From positions 1-64,000 of the forward strand of contig CAZYQE010000005.1 of assembly GCA_964650315.1 (NCBI GenBank): a DNA stretch of 64,000 nt, given 5' to 3'. This DNA is from CAJMSU01 sp964650315 (GTDB taxonomy: Bacteria > Bacillota_I > Bacilli_A > RF39 > UBA660). The translations under genes and the position numbers were made by a program. Positions 42,240 through 51,125 of the stretch are shown piece by piece; the first letter of the stretch is position 1, and each line of letters starts with the position of its first letter. The notes beneath the pieces are model-generated. The model saw nothing but the letters and a program-made list of their open reading frames with translations. It did no database searches and had not been told where the DNA came from.

Positions 42240-43141
42240 TATTCAGCACCTACATTCTCATTATAATATTTTTCTCCCTTAAGCAAGAAATATGAATTAA
42301 TAATTAATACACCATGTAATAAAACATTTATATACCATCTATTAAGTAAGATTAAATAAGTCTCTCTTCCTAATAAATATTGAACTAACATAACCATTAA
42401 ATAAAGCATTATACCAAATTGTAAAAATTGCTTATGGAATGTTGCTCTTTCAATTCTATCTCTATAAACACTCTCAACTAACATATCAATATCAAGTTGC
42501 ATATTTTCTAAAGACTCAGCTGAATCTTTAGCACCTTCTTTTGTAATTTGTAAGAATAGTTGATGCATGTTCTTAACAATATAATATGGATATTTCTCAC
42601 TCATATATACAAGTGATTCATCTATACTACCATTTTTATATGCTAAATCTATCATATGTTCAACATCACTTTTTACTGGATCTTCAAGTATTCCAGAATT
42701 TTTAACACCCTCTAAAGATTTTACAAAAGATTGAGTAGTTGCAAACTCCATAATAGTGTTTGATGTATATACCTGTATTTGTTCAAATAAGAATTCACTA
42801 TATACTCTTTTACATCTTAAATAAGATAAATATGGAATAAATGATACTACAATAGCCATATATACAATACAAATTATTAAATTATAAAAATATAAATATG
42901 TAACAACTCCTGTAAATCCAGCCATAACAATAGCTTGAATTAAATATTGTCTAGGAGTATATTCTTGTCCCAATTGCTTAGTTTTTTCTCTAACCAATTT
43001 AAATGAATATGGCGCAAATTTATTATAAGCACCTTGTACTTGAGTTGTAATAAATTTTCCAACATTTTCACCTTGATAATTTCTATATAATACAAGGAAA
43101 GTAAATATTGCTATTAAAAATACCAATTCCAATACGTACAT
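42239..43141 (-). CDS. tadB: TadB-like inner-membrane platform protein (T2SSF family)
   Basis: This 300-residue protein has an N-terminal helix (3-20), a pair at about 68-108 and a C-terminal pair (about 240-290). The T2SSF-like domain includes VYTSNTIMEFATTQSFVKSLEGV and MHQLFLQITKEGAKDSAESLENM. Together with TadC and the TadA ATPase it drives Flp pilus assembly. It follows tadA by 14 bases and abuts tadC. Confidence 0.83.
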   Translation of the reverse strand: MYVLELVFLIAIFTFLVLYRNYQGENVGKFITTQVQGAYNKFAPYSFKLVREKTKQLGQEYTPRQYLIQAIVMAGFTGVVTYLYFYNLIICIVYMAIVVSFIPYLSYLRCKRVYSEFLFEQIQVYTSNTIMEFATTQSFVKSLEGVKNSGILEDPVKSDVEHMIDLAYKNGSIDESLVYMSEKYPYYIVKNMHQLFLQITKEGAKDSAESLENMQLDIDMLVESVYRDRIERATFHKQFLQFGIMLYLMVMLVQYLLGRETYLILLNRWYINVLLHGVLIINSYFLLKGEKYYNENVGAE

Positions 43142-43155
43142 ATGAATTCTCCTTT

Positions 43156-44442
43156 CTAAGCAGTTGCTTTAGTTACAGGTTTTACTGCAGGTTTTGCAGG
43201 TGCAGCCTGTTTAGCAGGCTGTGCTGTAGCAGGTTTTGCTACTGGCGCTTTAGTTGGTGCAGTAGATACTGTAGGCTTTGCTGCAGCAGGTTGCACCACT
43301 TTAGGTTTAGCACCACCACTACTTTGTGGTTGTTGAACTTGTTTGTTTTGAACACTAGGTGCACTAACATCTCCAAATGGCTTATCATTAATATGTGAAG
43401 TGACTTCACTAATATTAATATTTTGATTTTCTAAATACTCAATTAAATGTGCACTTGGTTTGTTTAAAACAGGTTCACCATCAAATTGTTTTTGATAAAT
43501 TATATGACTTTGTGGTTTATTATCTTCATCTACATAAAATTCAACAACTTCATCAACTTCACGATGGAAACAACCCTTTTCTTTACTATAATAAGCCTTT
43601 ATATGAACTCCTAATTGGATATATCTATATATAGTAGTTAAAAATTGATTTACATCTAAATCTGTCTCCATTAAACTGTAAAGACGATATGGTATAGCAG
43701 ATGCTTTATCCGCATGAATTGTTGATAAAATATTATGACCTGATGATATAGAGTTACGTACAGCAGAAACAGCTTCTGCACTACGAACCTCTGATAATAA
43801 AATCCACTTTGGATTCTGTCTCATACAAGTAACTAAAACATCAGTATAACTAGCAACATTATTAGTCTTCATTGCAACAATATCTCTTTGTGGAAATATT
43901 TTATCTAAATGAAGTTCTAATGTATCTTCAATAGTTATAACTTTTTCATTTACTTTTGTATGACTAGCCAAGTATTTAACAAACTCAGTTTTACCAGAAC
44001 CAGTTTCACCACAAACCATGATATTACAATGTCCTTCAACACATTTTATTAAAATATCATGTATATCTTGAGTAAAATAATCATCTTTTATTAATTTTTC
44101 TTTCTCTAATCTTATTTTTGCTGGAGTCTTACGAATTACCATAGCTATTCCATTAGTTGCAATAGATTGATGTACAAAGTTAAGACGCAATTCGCTAGAT
44201 TCAGCATCTAAAAAGGGTTTAGCATTATTGAAAGTTGTCCCCATTACGTTAGAGCATTGAAAAGCAAGTTTTTCAATAAAATCTGGGGTAACTCCCTGTA
44301 TCTCAACCCTTAAAGATCCTTGAGTTAGAGAACGCACCCAAATTTGACCACCATTGTCAAAAGAGATATCTGTGATATCATCATTATCCAACAATGCTCT
44401 TAAGGGTCCAAAATCTAACTTGTCAAATATATTTTCGTTCAT
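43156..44442 (-). CDS. tadA: TadA/CpaF secretion ATPase
   Basis: This 428-residue VirB11/PulE-type ATPase has an N-terminal domain (LLDNDDITDISFDNGGQIWV), Walker A GETGSGKT at 145-152, an Asp-box region VITIEDTLELHL, Walker B WILLSEVRSAEAV and the His-box STIHADKASAIPYRL. It powers Tad pilus assembly. As this locus has no separate VirB11, one ATPase might serve both machines, but Gram-positive systems normally lack VirB11. The last 60 residues are a Lys/Pro/Ala/Val-rich disordered tail, unusual for CpaF. Confidence 0.95.
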   Translation of the reverse strand: MNENIFDKLDFGPLRALLDNDDITDISFDNGGQIWVRSLTQGSLRVEIQGVTPDFIEKLAFQCSNVMGTTFNNAKPFLDAESSELRLNFVHQSIATNGIAMVIRKTPAKIRLEKEKLIKDDYFTQDIHDILIKCVEGHCNIMVCGETGSGKTEFVKYLASHTKVNEKVITIEDTLELHLDKIFPQRDIVAMKTNNVASYTDVLVTCMRQNPKWILLSEVRSAEAVSAVRNSISSGHNILSTIHADKASAIPYRLYSLMETDLDVNQFLTTIYRYIQLGVHIKAYYSKEKGCFHREVDEVVEFYVDEDNKPQSHIIYQKQFDGEPVLNKPSAHLIEYLENQNINISEVTSHINDKPFGDVSAPSVQNKQVQQPQSSGGAKPKVVQPAAAKPTVSTAPTKAPVAKPATAQPAKQAAPAKPAVKPVTKATA

Positions 44443-44477
44443 CTAACCCATCTCCCTTTTTATTCTTTAATTCTTTT

Positions 44478-45290
44478 TTATTCTCCAGTCCATACTGTCC
44501 ACTCATTAATCTTATCTTTTAACTCTGAACTACTAATTTCTAATTGTCCAGGTTCATCTTTAAGACTTTCATTAGTTGGAACAGGTATTAATGAAGAATC
44601 ATATGTTCTCAAATAACTAGCTTTCTTAAGTAAGATATAATAATCTTCAGGTAAAGCAAACACAATCATAGCTGGTGTTTTAGAATCATCTACATTAGAA
44701 AATACCGGTTGTCCACTACTATCTTTAACAGCTAGAACCTTAACATTTTCTATAAGTTTACCATACATGATTTTATCTGCATCTTTATTACCTTTAGCTA
44801 TTTGTTCATCTGATAATTTATTTACAGCTTTTAAATAAATATCAATATAATTACCTGGATAAATTGAGTTACCATACGTAGTCTCCGTATCAACAGGCAT
44901 ATTATATAAAACATAACCTTTAGGATAATCTAATATGATATTAGCAGGTAATTGTTCTTTTTCAACAACATTCCTAGCATAAAATAGACTTCCTTCAGGA
45001 ATTACTGTATCTGCATTAGAGTATTTATCAATAACATCAGCTTGATTTTTAATAACATCACCTTTTAACATTGATGGTGGTATATCCATAGTACCAACCA
45101 TACTTTCAGTAATTTGTGTACCAGGCGATATAGTTTCCTTAGCATAAGGTACGCTAATTGGATTAATAGCTGCTTTCACACGAGCATTATATGAAATATA
45201 TAAAACTACAACAGCCAATACAACTCCTAAAACAGTTACTGTATTTTTATTACCTAATAACTTTTTAATACCAGAATTTGCATTTCCCAT
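44478..45290 (-). CDS. cpaB: CpaB/RcpC-like SAF-domain pilus assembly protein
   Basis: This 270-residue protein has one N-terminal membrane helix (about 17-34) and an outer SAF domain (about 45-115: ETISPGTQITESMV, DTVIPEGSLFYARNV). A CpaB/RcpC domain follows, with SIYPGNYIDIYLKAV and IVFALPEDYYILLKKASYL. CpaB-type proteins guide the Flp pilus through the envelope and may bind peptidoglycan. It lies directly upstream of tadA. Confidence 0.88.
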   Translation of the reverse strand: MGNANSGIKKLLGNKNTVTVLGVVLAVVVLYISYNARVKAAINPISVPYAKETISPGTQITESMVGTMDIPPSMLKGDVIKNQADVIDKYSNADTVIPEGSLFYARNVVEKEQLPANIILDYPKGYVLYNMPVDTETTYGNSIYPGNYIDIYLKAVNKLSDEQIAKGNKDADKIMYGKLIENVKVLAVKDSSGQPVFSNVDDSKTPAMIVFALPEDYYILLKKASYLRTYDSSLIPVPTNESLKDEPGQLEISSSELKDKINEWTVWTGE

Positions 45291-45305
45291 TTTATTCCCC
45301 TCTTT

Positions 45306-45746
45306 CTAATTCATTTCTCTTTTTATTTTACCAGCACAATATTGATCATAATGATAATTTTCTTCTAATATTGCGTCTACAGTAGTATGTATAGGTGTAG
45401 ACTCACCTTTAACCTTTAGTACAGTATTAGAATCAATTTTAACACTAGCTTTAGGTGGAATTTCACTTATATCGTAAAATCCAACTGTATATTCACGAGT
45501 ATTATCTACTGTATCAGCAAATCTACAAAGAAAATTTTCTACAAATTTTTCTCTATCAATTCTAAGCATACATGTTCTTCTATAGTAAGCAATATCTACT
45601 GCATCACTCATAGATGCTTCTGTTGTTTCCTTCAACAGGTAATAATCTAACTCACTACCTGTTGAATAATTAGAAATAACATTTATCATTAATAACGCTA
45701 CTAAACTTAAAAGTATAATACCAACTGTTAACATTGCCTTATTCAT
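45306..45746 (-). CDS. TadE/TadF-like pseudopilin
   Basis: This 146-residue protein has an N-terminal membrane helix (about 5-24) and an outer domain with two mid-domain cysteines (YRRTCMLRID, ENFLCRFAD) and one near the C-terminus (QYCAGK). The layout suits a minor pilin of the Tad pilus. Its start lies 10 bases after the stop of the large Cys-rich protein, and cpaB follows. Confidence 0.65.
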   Translation of the reverse strand: MNKAMLTVGIILLSLVALLMINVISNYSTGSELDYYLLKETTEASMSDAVDIAYYRRTCMLRIDREKFVENFLCRFADTVDNTREYTVGFYDISEIPPKASVKIDSNTVLKVKGESTPIHTTVDAILEENYHYDQYCAGKIKREMN

Positions 45747-45756
45747 AATTTACCTC

Positions 45757-48471
45757 CTATTTAGCATACCTACTAATGCTATCTTTAGTACTACTGTTTA
45801 TATAGTATTTATCAACATATTTTCCGATATCTCTAAGTAATCCTGATCTATATCTATAAATACCATATTTATCAGCTGTTGTCTCAACTTTTCCCATAAA
45901 TGTTGCATAATTTCCATTCTTACCACTAGCTGCTGTTGAGAAATTACGTATAGACATTAGATTTGCCTTACTTAAAGTAAATTCATAATCTAGATTTGAT
46001 TTATCATAAATAACCTTTTTACTTTGAATTGATTGAATTACAGATTTAATATTAATATCCGCTGTATTAGCAGCTTCAGTCCAGTTAAATCCTACATTAG
46101 TACCTGAATTATTCTCATTAGGGAATAAATTTGCCGTATCAACAATTCTAAACTCAAAGTCGTTTGCACCATCAGTAGTTGTTGTTTTATTACAATCACC
46201 AATACATGTACTTGTACATTTACTAGTCGTTTTATCACATTTATCTACTGTTGTTGTTTTACAACATCCAGTTGAATTAGGAACACATTCCTCATTTCTT
46301 ATAGCATAGAAACAAGATATATCAAAATTCCATTTAAAGTGTCCAAAATCAATAGTTTTAGCATAAATATTATAATTTATATCTCCACCAGTATATTGAC
46401 TTGAATTTCCATAGCATGTATTACCTAACTGATTCCATTGCCACCACTTATCATTAGTAGTTTGAGCATTTAATGGTAAACAGAATTTATTTGTTTCTTC
46501 TTTCCAACCATCATCAGTTTTGCTTGTATAAGAAATATCTCCTGTTTTATTATTAATCCATGTTCCTGGGAATGACCACTCAGCTTGATACCAAACATCA
46601 TTTGGATTTGATGTATAACATGATCTATCACCTTGTTTTGGCAATAATAATGTTGTATCTTTATCAGTGTTTGTTGCTGTACAAGTTGAAGAACTAGATT
46701 CTTCTGGATTCTTAGAACATAAATAATCTTCTTTTTTAGTTGTCATAGGGAAATCTTTTTTCTTCATTTCTCCTTTAATTGAATAATAAGTACCTATAGT
46801 ATAAGTAGATGTTGAAGTAGTACAATTTGCTTTAGCTGTACATAAATCAACTTTTTTCTTCCATGCTGCAACCGCTTTTTTGTAATCACGTTCTGCATGT
46901 GTATCATTTAAGTATTCGCTCTTACCATCACATTGTGTCCATTTACATGGCTCTGGACAAGAACTACCTCCACGATACTGTGCTCTTATAAATCCTTCTT
47001 TTACATAATGATTTACAGTTTTAGATGTCCATTTTGGTTTATAATTAGCTAGTGTATACCATCTTCCTTGAGTAGTACTAACATTCCATCTTACTTTACT
47101 ATCATCACCAAGATAATAACATCCTGCTGAATTACCACATAATTCTTTATTTTTATTTACTTTTTTAGTTTTATTATTCTTTTTCTTACTATTCTTCTTA
47201 GTATTTTTTACTTTAGTTACTTCAGCAGATGTATCTCTCATTGAAAGTGATTCATTAGAAGATTCACCATATACTTCTTCGTAACATTTATTACTACATT
47301 TCTTACTATATTTTCCTCCATCACATTTTTCTACACAATTATCAAATGCTACATTAGGACCAGCTTGATGTCTATATTTAATTGTTCCATTACAAACCGG
47401 TGATGGAACACAATAAGCATAGTTTTCTCTTCTAGGAATACTATTTTTATTAGGTTTAACATTACATTTTACATAACTAGTAACTTTAACTTGATATTCA
47501 AAACAAAGTCCTGCTTTTGAAGCAACCGGTGCTCCATATTCAACTTTTACTCTTTCAATACACTCTTGTTCACATACATTTAAGTTCTTTTCAGTTGACT
47601 TACTAGTATATTTTTTATTAGCACCATAATCATGTGTATAAGTAATAGTTGCCCCATCTATTGGTTGTGTTTCACTAGTTTCAAAATATTTTTTATTTGC
47701 ATAAATATAATTATTGTTACTATCTCTTGTTGTTTTAAGTTTAGAATTAGCATCACATATTAATTCTCCAACTTTTTTAACATCTTTCACATCAAATGGA
47801 GTTGGATTATGTGTTCCTAATTCTTCCCATTCAGCATAATAAGTATAATTATAATTATTTGCTTTCTTATCTGCATACTCATACATGTCATTAGTCTTAT
47901 CCTTTGGCATACCCTTGAAAGCATCACCTTGACTAGTAATCTCTTCAATTATCTCTAGAGTACCCTTAGCATCATAATACTTATCACAACTTAAAATCTT
48001 ATCTGTAGCTTTATTATTTTTACCTATACAAACTCTATATTTACCTGATGTTTTAACAACCCTTAAACCAATTCTAACATTACCATTAGAGTTTGCTTTA
48101 ATATTTAAATCTTTAGAATGACCATTCTTAATTATATCTCCAATATATTTACCTGATGTTTTACCATTGATAGAAGAAATTTTAAGTTCATCACCTTTAC
48201 ATCCATCTGCCTTACAAGCAACTTTAACCGTAAATACACCAGATTTTTTCTTAGATATATTAACATTGTAATAAGAATAAATATCATATTCTTCTTCCTT
48301 ACAATAGTCTTTTACATCTTTATTATATTTTTTAGATCCTACTGTTTTATTATCAGAATAATTTTTAGTCTTATTTCCGATTTTACAACTCTTAGCTTCT
48401 ACATTAACATTTATAAATAGAAAACTAATTAATAAAACAACCCCAAATAATATATTTCTATACTTTTTCAT
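45757..48471 (-). CDS. Large secreted cysteine-rich protein, candidate pilus-tip or surface adhesin
   Basis: This 904-residue protein has a clear signal peptide (residues 1-26, cleavage after VEA) and about 37 cysteines, extremely rare in Firmicute secreted proteins. Several occur as pairs or clusters, such as CPEPCKWTQC and a dense group near residue 740-780 (CCKTTTVDKC..., CTSTCIGDC). A Lys/Asn-rich segment (about 425-440) splits it. There is no C-terminal LPxTG motif and no membrane anchor. It overlaps the sortase gene by 14 bases and precedes pilin genes, so a disulfide-stabilised tip adhesin is plausible. I know no family for it. Confidence 0.8.
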   Translation of the reverse strand: MKKYRNILFGVVLLISFLFINVNVEAKSCKIGNKTKNYSDNKTVGSKKYNKDVKDYCKEEEYDIYSYYNVNISKKKSGVFTVKVACKADGCKGDELKISSINGKTSGKYIGDIIKNGHSKDLNIKANSNGNVRIGLRVVKTSGKYRVCIGKNNKATDKILSCDKYYDAKGTLEIIEEITSQGDAFKGMPKDKTNDMYEYADKKANNYNYTYYAEWEELGTHNPTPFDVKDVKKVGELICDANSKLKTTRDSNNNYIYANKKYFETSETQPIDGATITYTHDYGANKKYTSKSTEKNLNVCEQECIERVKVEYGAPVASKAGLCFEYQVKVTSYVKCNVKPNKNSIPRRENYAYCVPSPVCNGTIKYRHQAGPNVAFDNCVEKCDGGKYSKKCSNKCYEEVYGESSNESLSMRDTSAEVTKVKNTKKNSKKKNNKTKKVNKNKELCGNSAGCYYLGDDSKVRWNVSTTQGRWYTLANYKPKWTSKTVNHYVKEGFIRAQYRGGSSCPEPCKWTQCDGKSEYLNDTHAERDYKKAVAAWKKKVDLCTAKANCTTSTSTYTIGTYYSIKGEMKKKDFPMTTKKEDYLCSKNPEESSSSTCTATNTDKDTTLLLPKQGDRSCYTSNPNDVWYQAEWSFPGTWINNKTGDISYTSKTDDGWKEETNKFCLPLNAQTTNDKWWQWNQLGNTCYGNSSQYTGGDINYNIYAKTIDFGHFKWNFDISCFYAIRNEECVPNSTGCCKTTTVDKCDKTTSKCTSTCIGDCNKTTTTDGANDFEFRIVDTANLFPNENNSGTNVGFNWTEAANTADINIKSVIQSIQSKKVIYDKSNLDYEFTLSKANLMSIRNFSTAASGKNGNYATFMGKVETTADKYGIYRYRSGLLRDIGKYVDKYYINSSTKDSISRYAK

Positions 48472-49279
48472 TTTCTACATCACCTTTCAACTTTCTTTCA
48501 ATTTTTTTATATTTATTTGATTTATTAACACTATAATTAGTATATCTTTCTCCTTTTCTAACTAATCTAGCACTAACAACAAATTCACGCTCATCATCTG
48601 TACCAAACATTCTAGTACATGTAATTAAAGAAATAATTTTATCATTTTCGTTAACATCTACACCAAAATCATAAATACTTTTTTTCTTTAATTTTTCTAT
48701 ATACTTTTGAAGTTGTTTTTTTGAATAATTACCATTATTATTAACATCTAAGTTATATTGATAATCAAAACCTACTGCAAAAATTTTATAAACATAATCT
48801 TTACCGCCTATAGTATACTGTATATATTTATTATCTTTAATAAAATTATAATATACAAATGACATCAAATCATCAAATCTTGAAAATTCTTTCAACCCTA
48901 CTTCTGGTTTAGCAGATAGATTTAATAAATTATGTCCCATTATACTAACTTTATTAAACAACTTTTCTTCTTTATTTAAATTCCACAAATAATTGTTTTT
49001 GCTAGCCATAGAATTCTCATCATCATCTAAATATGTAATTATAGGTGTATCTATATTAGTTCCCTGAACTCTAAGCCATCCAATAGTTTTAAAATTATTA
49101 CTATTATCTTTCTTTTTCTCTTCACTAATATTTTTAACTCTATTACTTTTCTCATAAATAACTTCTTTAGAAGATTCAAGTATAAAAGTTACACCTATAA
49201 CAGAAAGAATTAAAAGTATAATTATTAAAATAATAACCATAACTTTTAATTTCTTTGTTTTTTTATTCTTAATGAGCAT
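48458..49279 (-). CDS. Class B-type sortase
   Basis: This 273-residue protein has an N-terminal membrane helix (about 12-34) and a sortase domain. GWLRVQGTNIDTPII opens the barrel; His116 lies in SIMGHN, Cys221 in SLITCTR (class B TLxTC form) and the Arg at 231 or 238. Sortases join surface proteins to peptidoglycan or to one another. Within this locus no protein carries a recognisable LPxTG/NPxTN signal with a membrane tail, so the substrate is elsewhere or non-canonical. It is coupled to the Cys-rich protein gene. Confidence 0.92.
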   Translation of the reverse strand: MLIKNKKTKKLKVMVIILIIILLILSVIGVTFILESSKEVIYEKSNRVKNISEEKKKDNSNNFKTIGWLRVQGTNIDTPIITYLDDDENSMASKNNYLWNLNKEEKLFNKVSIMGHNLLNLSAKPEVGLKEFSRFDDLMSFVYYNFIKDNKYIQYTIGGKDYVYKIFAVGFDYQYNLDVNNNGNYSKKQLQKYIEKLKKKSIYDFGVDVNENDKIISLITCTRMFGTDDEREFVVSARLVRKGERYTNYSVNKSNKYKKIERKLKGDVENEKV

Positions 49280-49310
49280 ACAAACATCACCCCAATTTGT
49301 TTTATAAAAA

Positions 49311-51116
49311 TTATTTAGTTATTGTATATGGATTATCTAATGTTCCTTTACCACTAACAATTTTTATATTTTTATTTAAGTGTCCAACCAATCTAATTCC
49401 AAATTGATCATAATCACCGATATCTTCATTTAGTGGAACACCAACATCTGCCATAGCAGCTTTTATATTTTTGTTCTTAGATGAATTTCTAAACCAATAT
49501 GATTCCATCTCTTCTTCTAAAAATTCACCTGCACTAAACATTTCATACATATCTGGTGCTGCAAAAGTAACATTATATCTCTTTGTATCCACTTCTTTTT
49601 TATAAGCTATTTTATTTTTATAAATAGGAACTTCTATTTCGTGTTTTACAAAATATTTGTTTTTAACATATCTACTAGTTTTATTATTGATAAAGTATCC
49701 TATATTTCCTTTTTGGTTTGGATTATATAATTTTGATTCACTGTTTGTATCATAGAAAGTTGTAACTGACTCTCCACCACTCTTTAAATTGTTATTAGCA
49801 ATCACCTTAACAGTACTATCATCTGCAACATCAATGATTCTCCATAGATAACCAGAATATTTAACATATTCTCCAGTATATCTAGTATTTAAGTAATCAC
49901 CACTTCTAGCTTTTTTAATATCTCCTATTGAATATGGTTTTTCAGAAGTACCATCTCCACCTTTAATTAATGTAGAACCCTTAATTGTTAAAACAGGTCT
50001 AATACCATAATTATATTTATTAGGGAATTTAGCGACTGTTTTACCATATTCTTCTCCTAAGAAATTATCCCTTGTAGTATATGATTCTTTATTATCATAT
50101 TTATTAGCTGTCCATGATACTGAAGATGATTTCAAAAAGCTTTCTTTATTTTCTAAACTTTTATTAATTTCATCTGTAGAAACTACATATGCTTTTTTCT
50201 TTCCTGTATATGAATCACACTTTACAGTATTTGTTTTACTATCAGTTAATTTCATATTACAGTAATTATTTTCAACTATATATTCTTTAGATTTCTCACT
50301 TAAATGTTCATAGTAATAGTCTAACCATTTATCTATACCATTGTAATTAATATTACTTATATCTTGATCAGCTATTACCTTAACATTCTTACCAGAATTA
50401 CCAATTATTCTAAATAGCATCCCAGAAAAATAAATGTAATTAGCAGGATCTTCTCCTTGGTAGTATCCTAAATCATCAGTATCATTCTTAACTACATTTT
50501 TTAATTTAGATACAACTTTTACTGTTCTAGTCTTAACAGTTTTATTTCCAAAACTATCAACAGCAGTATAAGTAACATCATAATTACCAACTTTTTTAGT
50601 ATTTACTTGTTTAGAATTAATAGCGACATTATCTTTACTCATAGTTCCATCTGTATTATCTTTAACAGACTTAACACCAAATTCAATATAGTCATCACCT
50701 TTATCTACAGAAATAACATCATCACCTTTTAATGTTATTTCTGGTCCTTTATGATCAACTAATGAATTCATAACACCACATTTTAAATAAACATAATATT
50801 TATCTTCACCATCTTTTCGTTTAACTTTAACCCAACTATCTGTAACTGAACATGATTTATTAGTTATAGGCACTTCTAAATCATCTTTCAAAAATGATTT
50901 TGTATAAAGTGTTTGTAAAGAAACAGTACCTACTCTATTTCCAGTAGGACGTAAATTTTGATTTACTTCAAAATATCTTTTAGCTGCCTTTAACATCTTA
51001 CTTTCATTTGATTTAAATTTAATTATTGGTCCTAATATTAAAAACCAAACAAATAATAATACAACTAATAAAACACCAACTCTTTTAACTAACTTAATTA
51101 TTCTTTCTTTTTCCAT
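49311..51116 (-). CDS. Membrane-anchored multi-domain surface protein with Ig-like and two repeated modules
   Basis: This 601-residue protein has one membrane helix (about 13-30). A stalk with cysteines 89 and 113 resembles the protein at 27765-29054. An HYR/DUF5011 Ig-like domain (about 124-202: GPEITLKGDD, GNYDVTYTAVDSFGNKTVKT) follows. Two tandem modules (about 217-397 and 398-601) begin YIYFSGMLFRIIGN and YVKYSGYLWRIIDV and end IRPVLTIKG...GGDGTSEKPYSI and IRLVGHLNK...SGKGTLDNPYTI. These are probably surface-binding domains. An adhesin or minor-pilin role is inferred. Confidence 0.83.
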   Translation of the reverse strand: MEKERIIKLVKRVGVLLVVLLFVWFLILGPIIKFKSNESKMLKAAKRYFEVNQNLRPTGNRVGTVSLQTLYTKSFLKDDLEVPITNKSCSVTDSWVKVKRKDGEDKYYVYLKCGVMNSLVDHKGPEITLKGDDVISVDKGDDYIEFGVKSVKDNTDGTMSKDNVAINSKQVNTKKVGNYDVTYTAVDSFGNKTVKTRTVKVVSKLKNVVKNDTDDLGYYQGEDPANYIYFSGMLFRIIGNSGKNVKVIADQDISNINYNGIDKWLDYYYEHLSEKSKEYIVENNYCNMKLTDSKTNTVKCDSYTGKKKAYVVSTDEINKSLENKESFLKSSSVSWTANKYDNKESYTTRDNFLGEEYGKTVAKFPNKYNYGIRPVLTIKGSTLIKGGDGTSEKPYSIGDIKKARSGDYLNTRYTGEYVKYSGYLWRIIDVADDSTVKVIANNNLKSGGESVTTFYDTNSESKLYNPNQKGNIGYFINNKTSRYVKNKYFVKHEIEVPIYKNKIAYKKEVDTKRYNVTFAAPDMYEMFSAGEFLEEEMESYWFRNSSKNKNIKAAMADVGVPLNEDIGDYDQFGIRLVGHLNKNIKIVSGKGTLDNPYTITK

Positions 51117-51125
51117 AATATTCTC

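Noticed and set aside
43160..43330. Short tandem-repeat-like DNA in the tadA gene
   Set aside because: It is the coding sequence for the Lys/Pro/Ala-rich tail, with variable codons and no fixed unit length; not a CRISPR or minisatellite.
43108..43398. Plus-strand Cys/Arg-rich frame over tadA
   Set aside because: Artefact of reading the Lys/Pro/Ala tail backwards.
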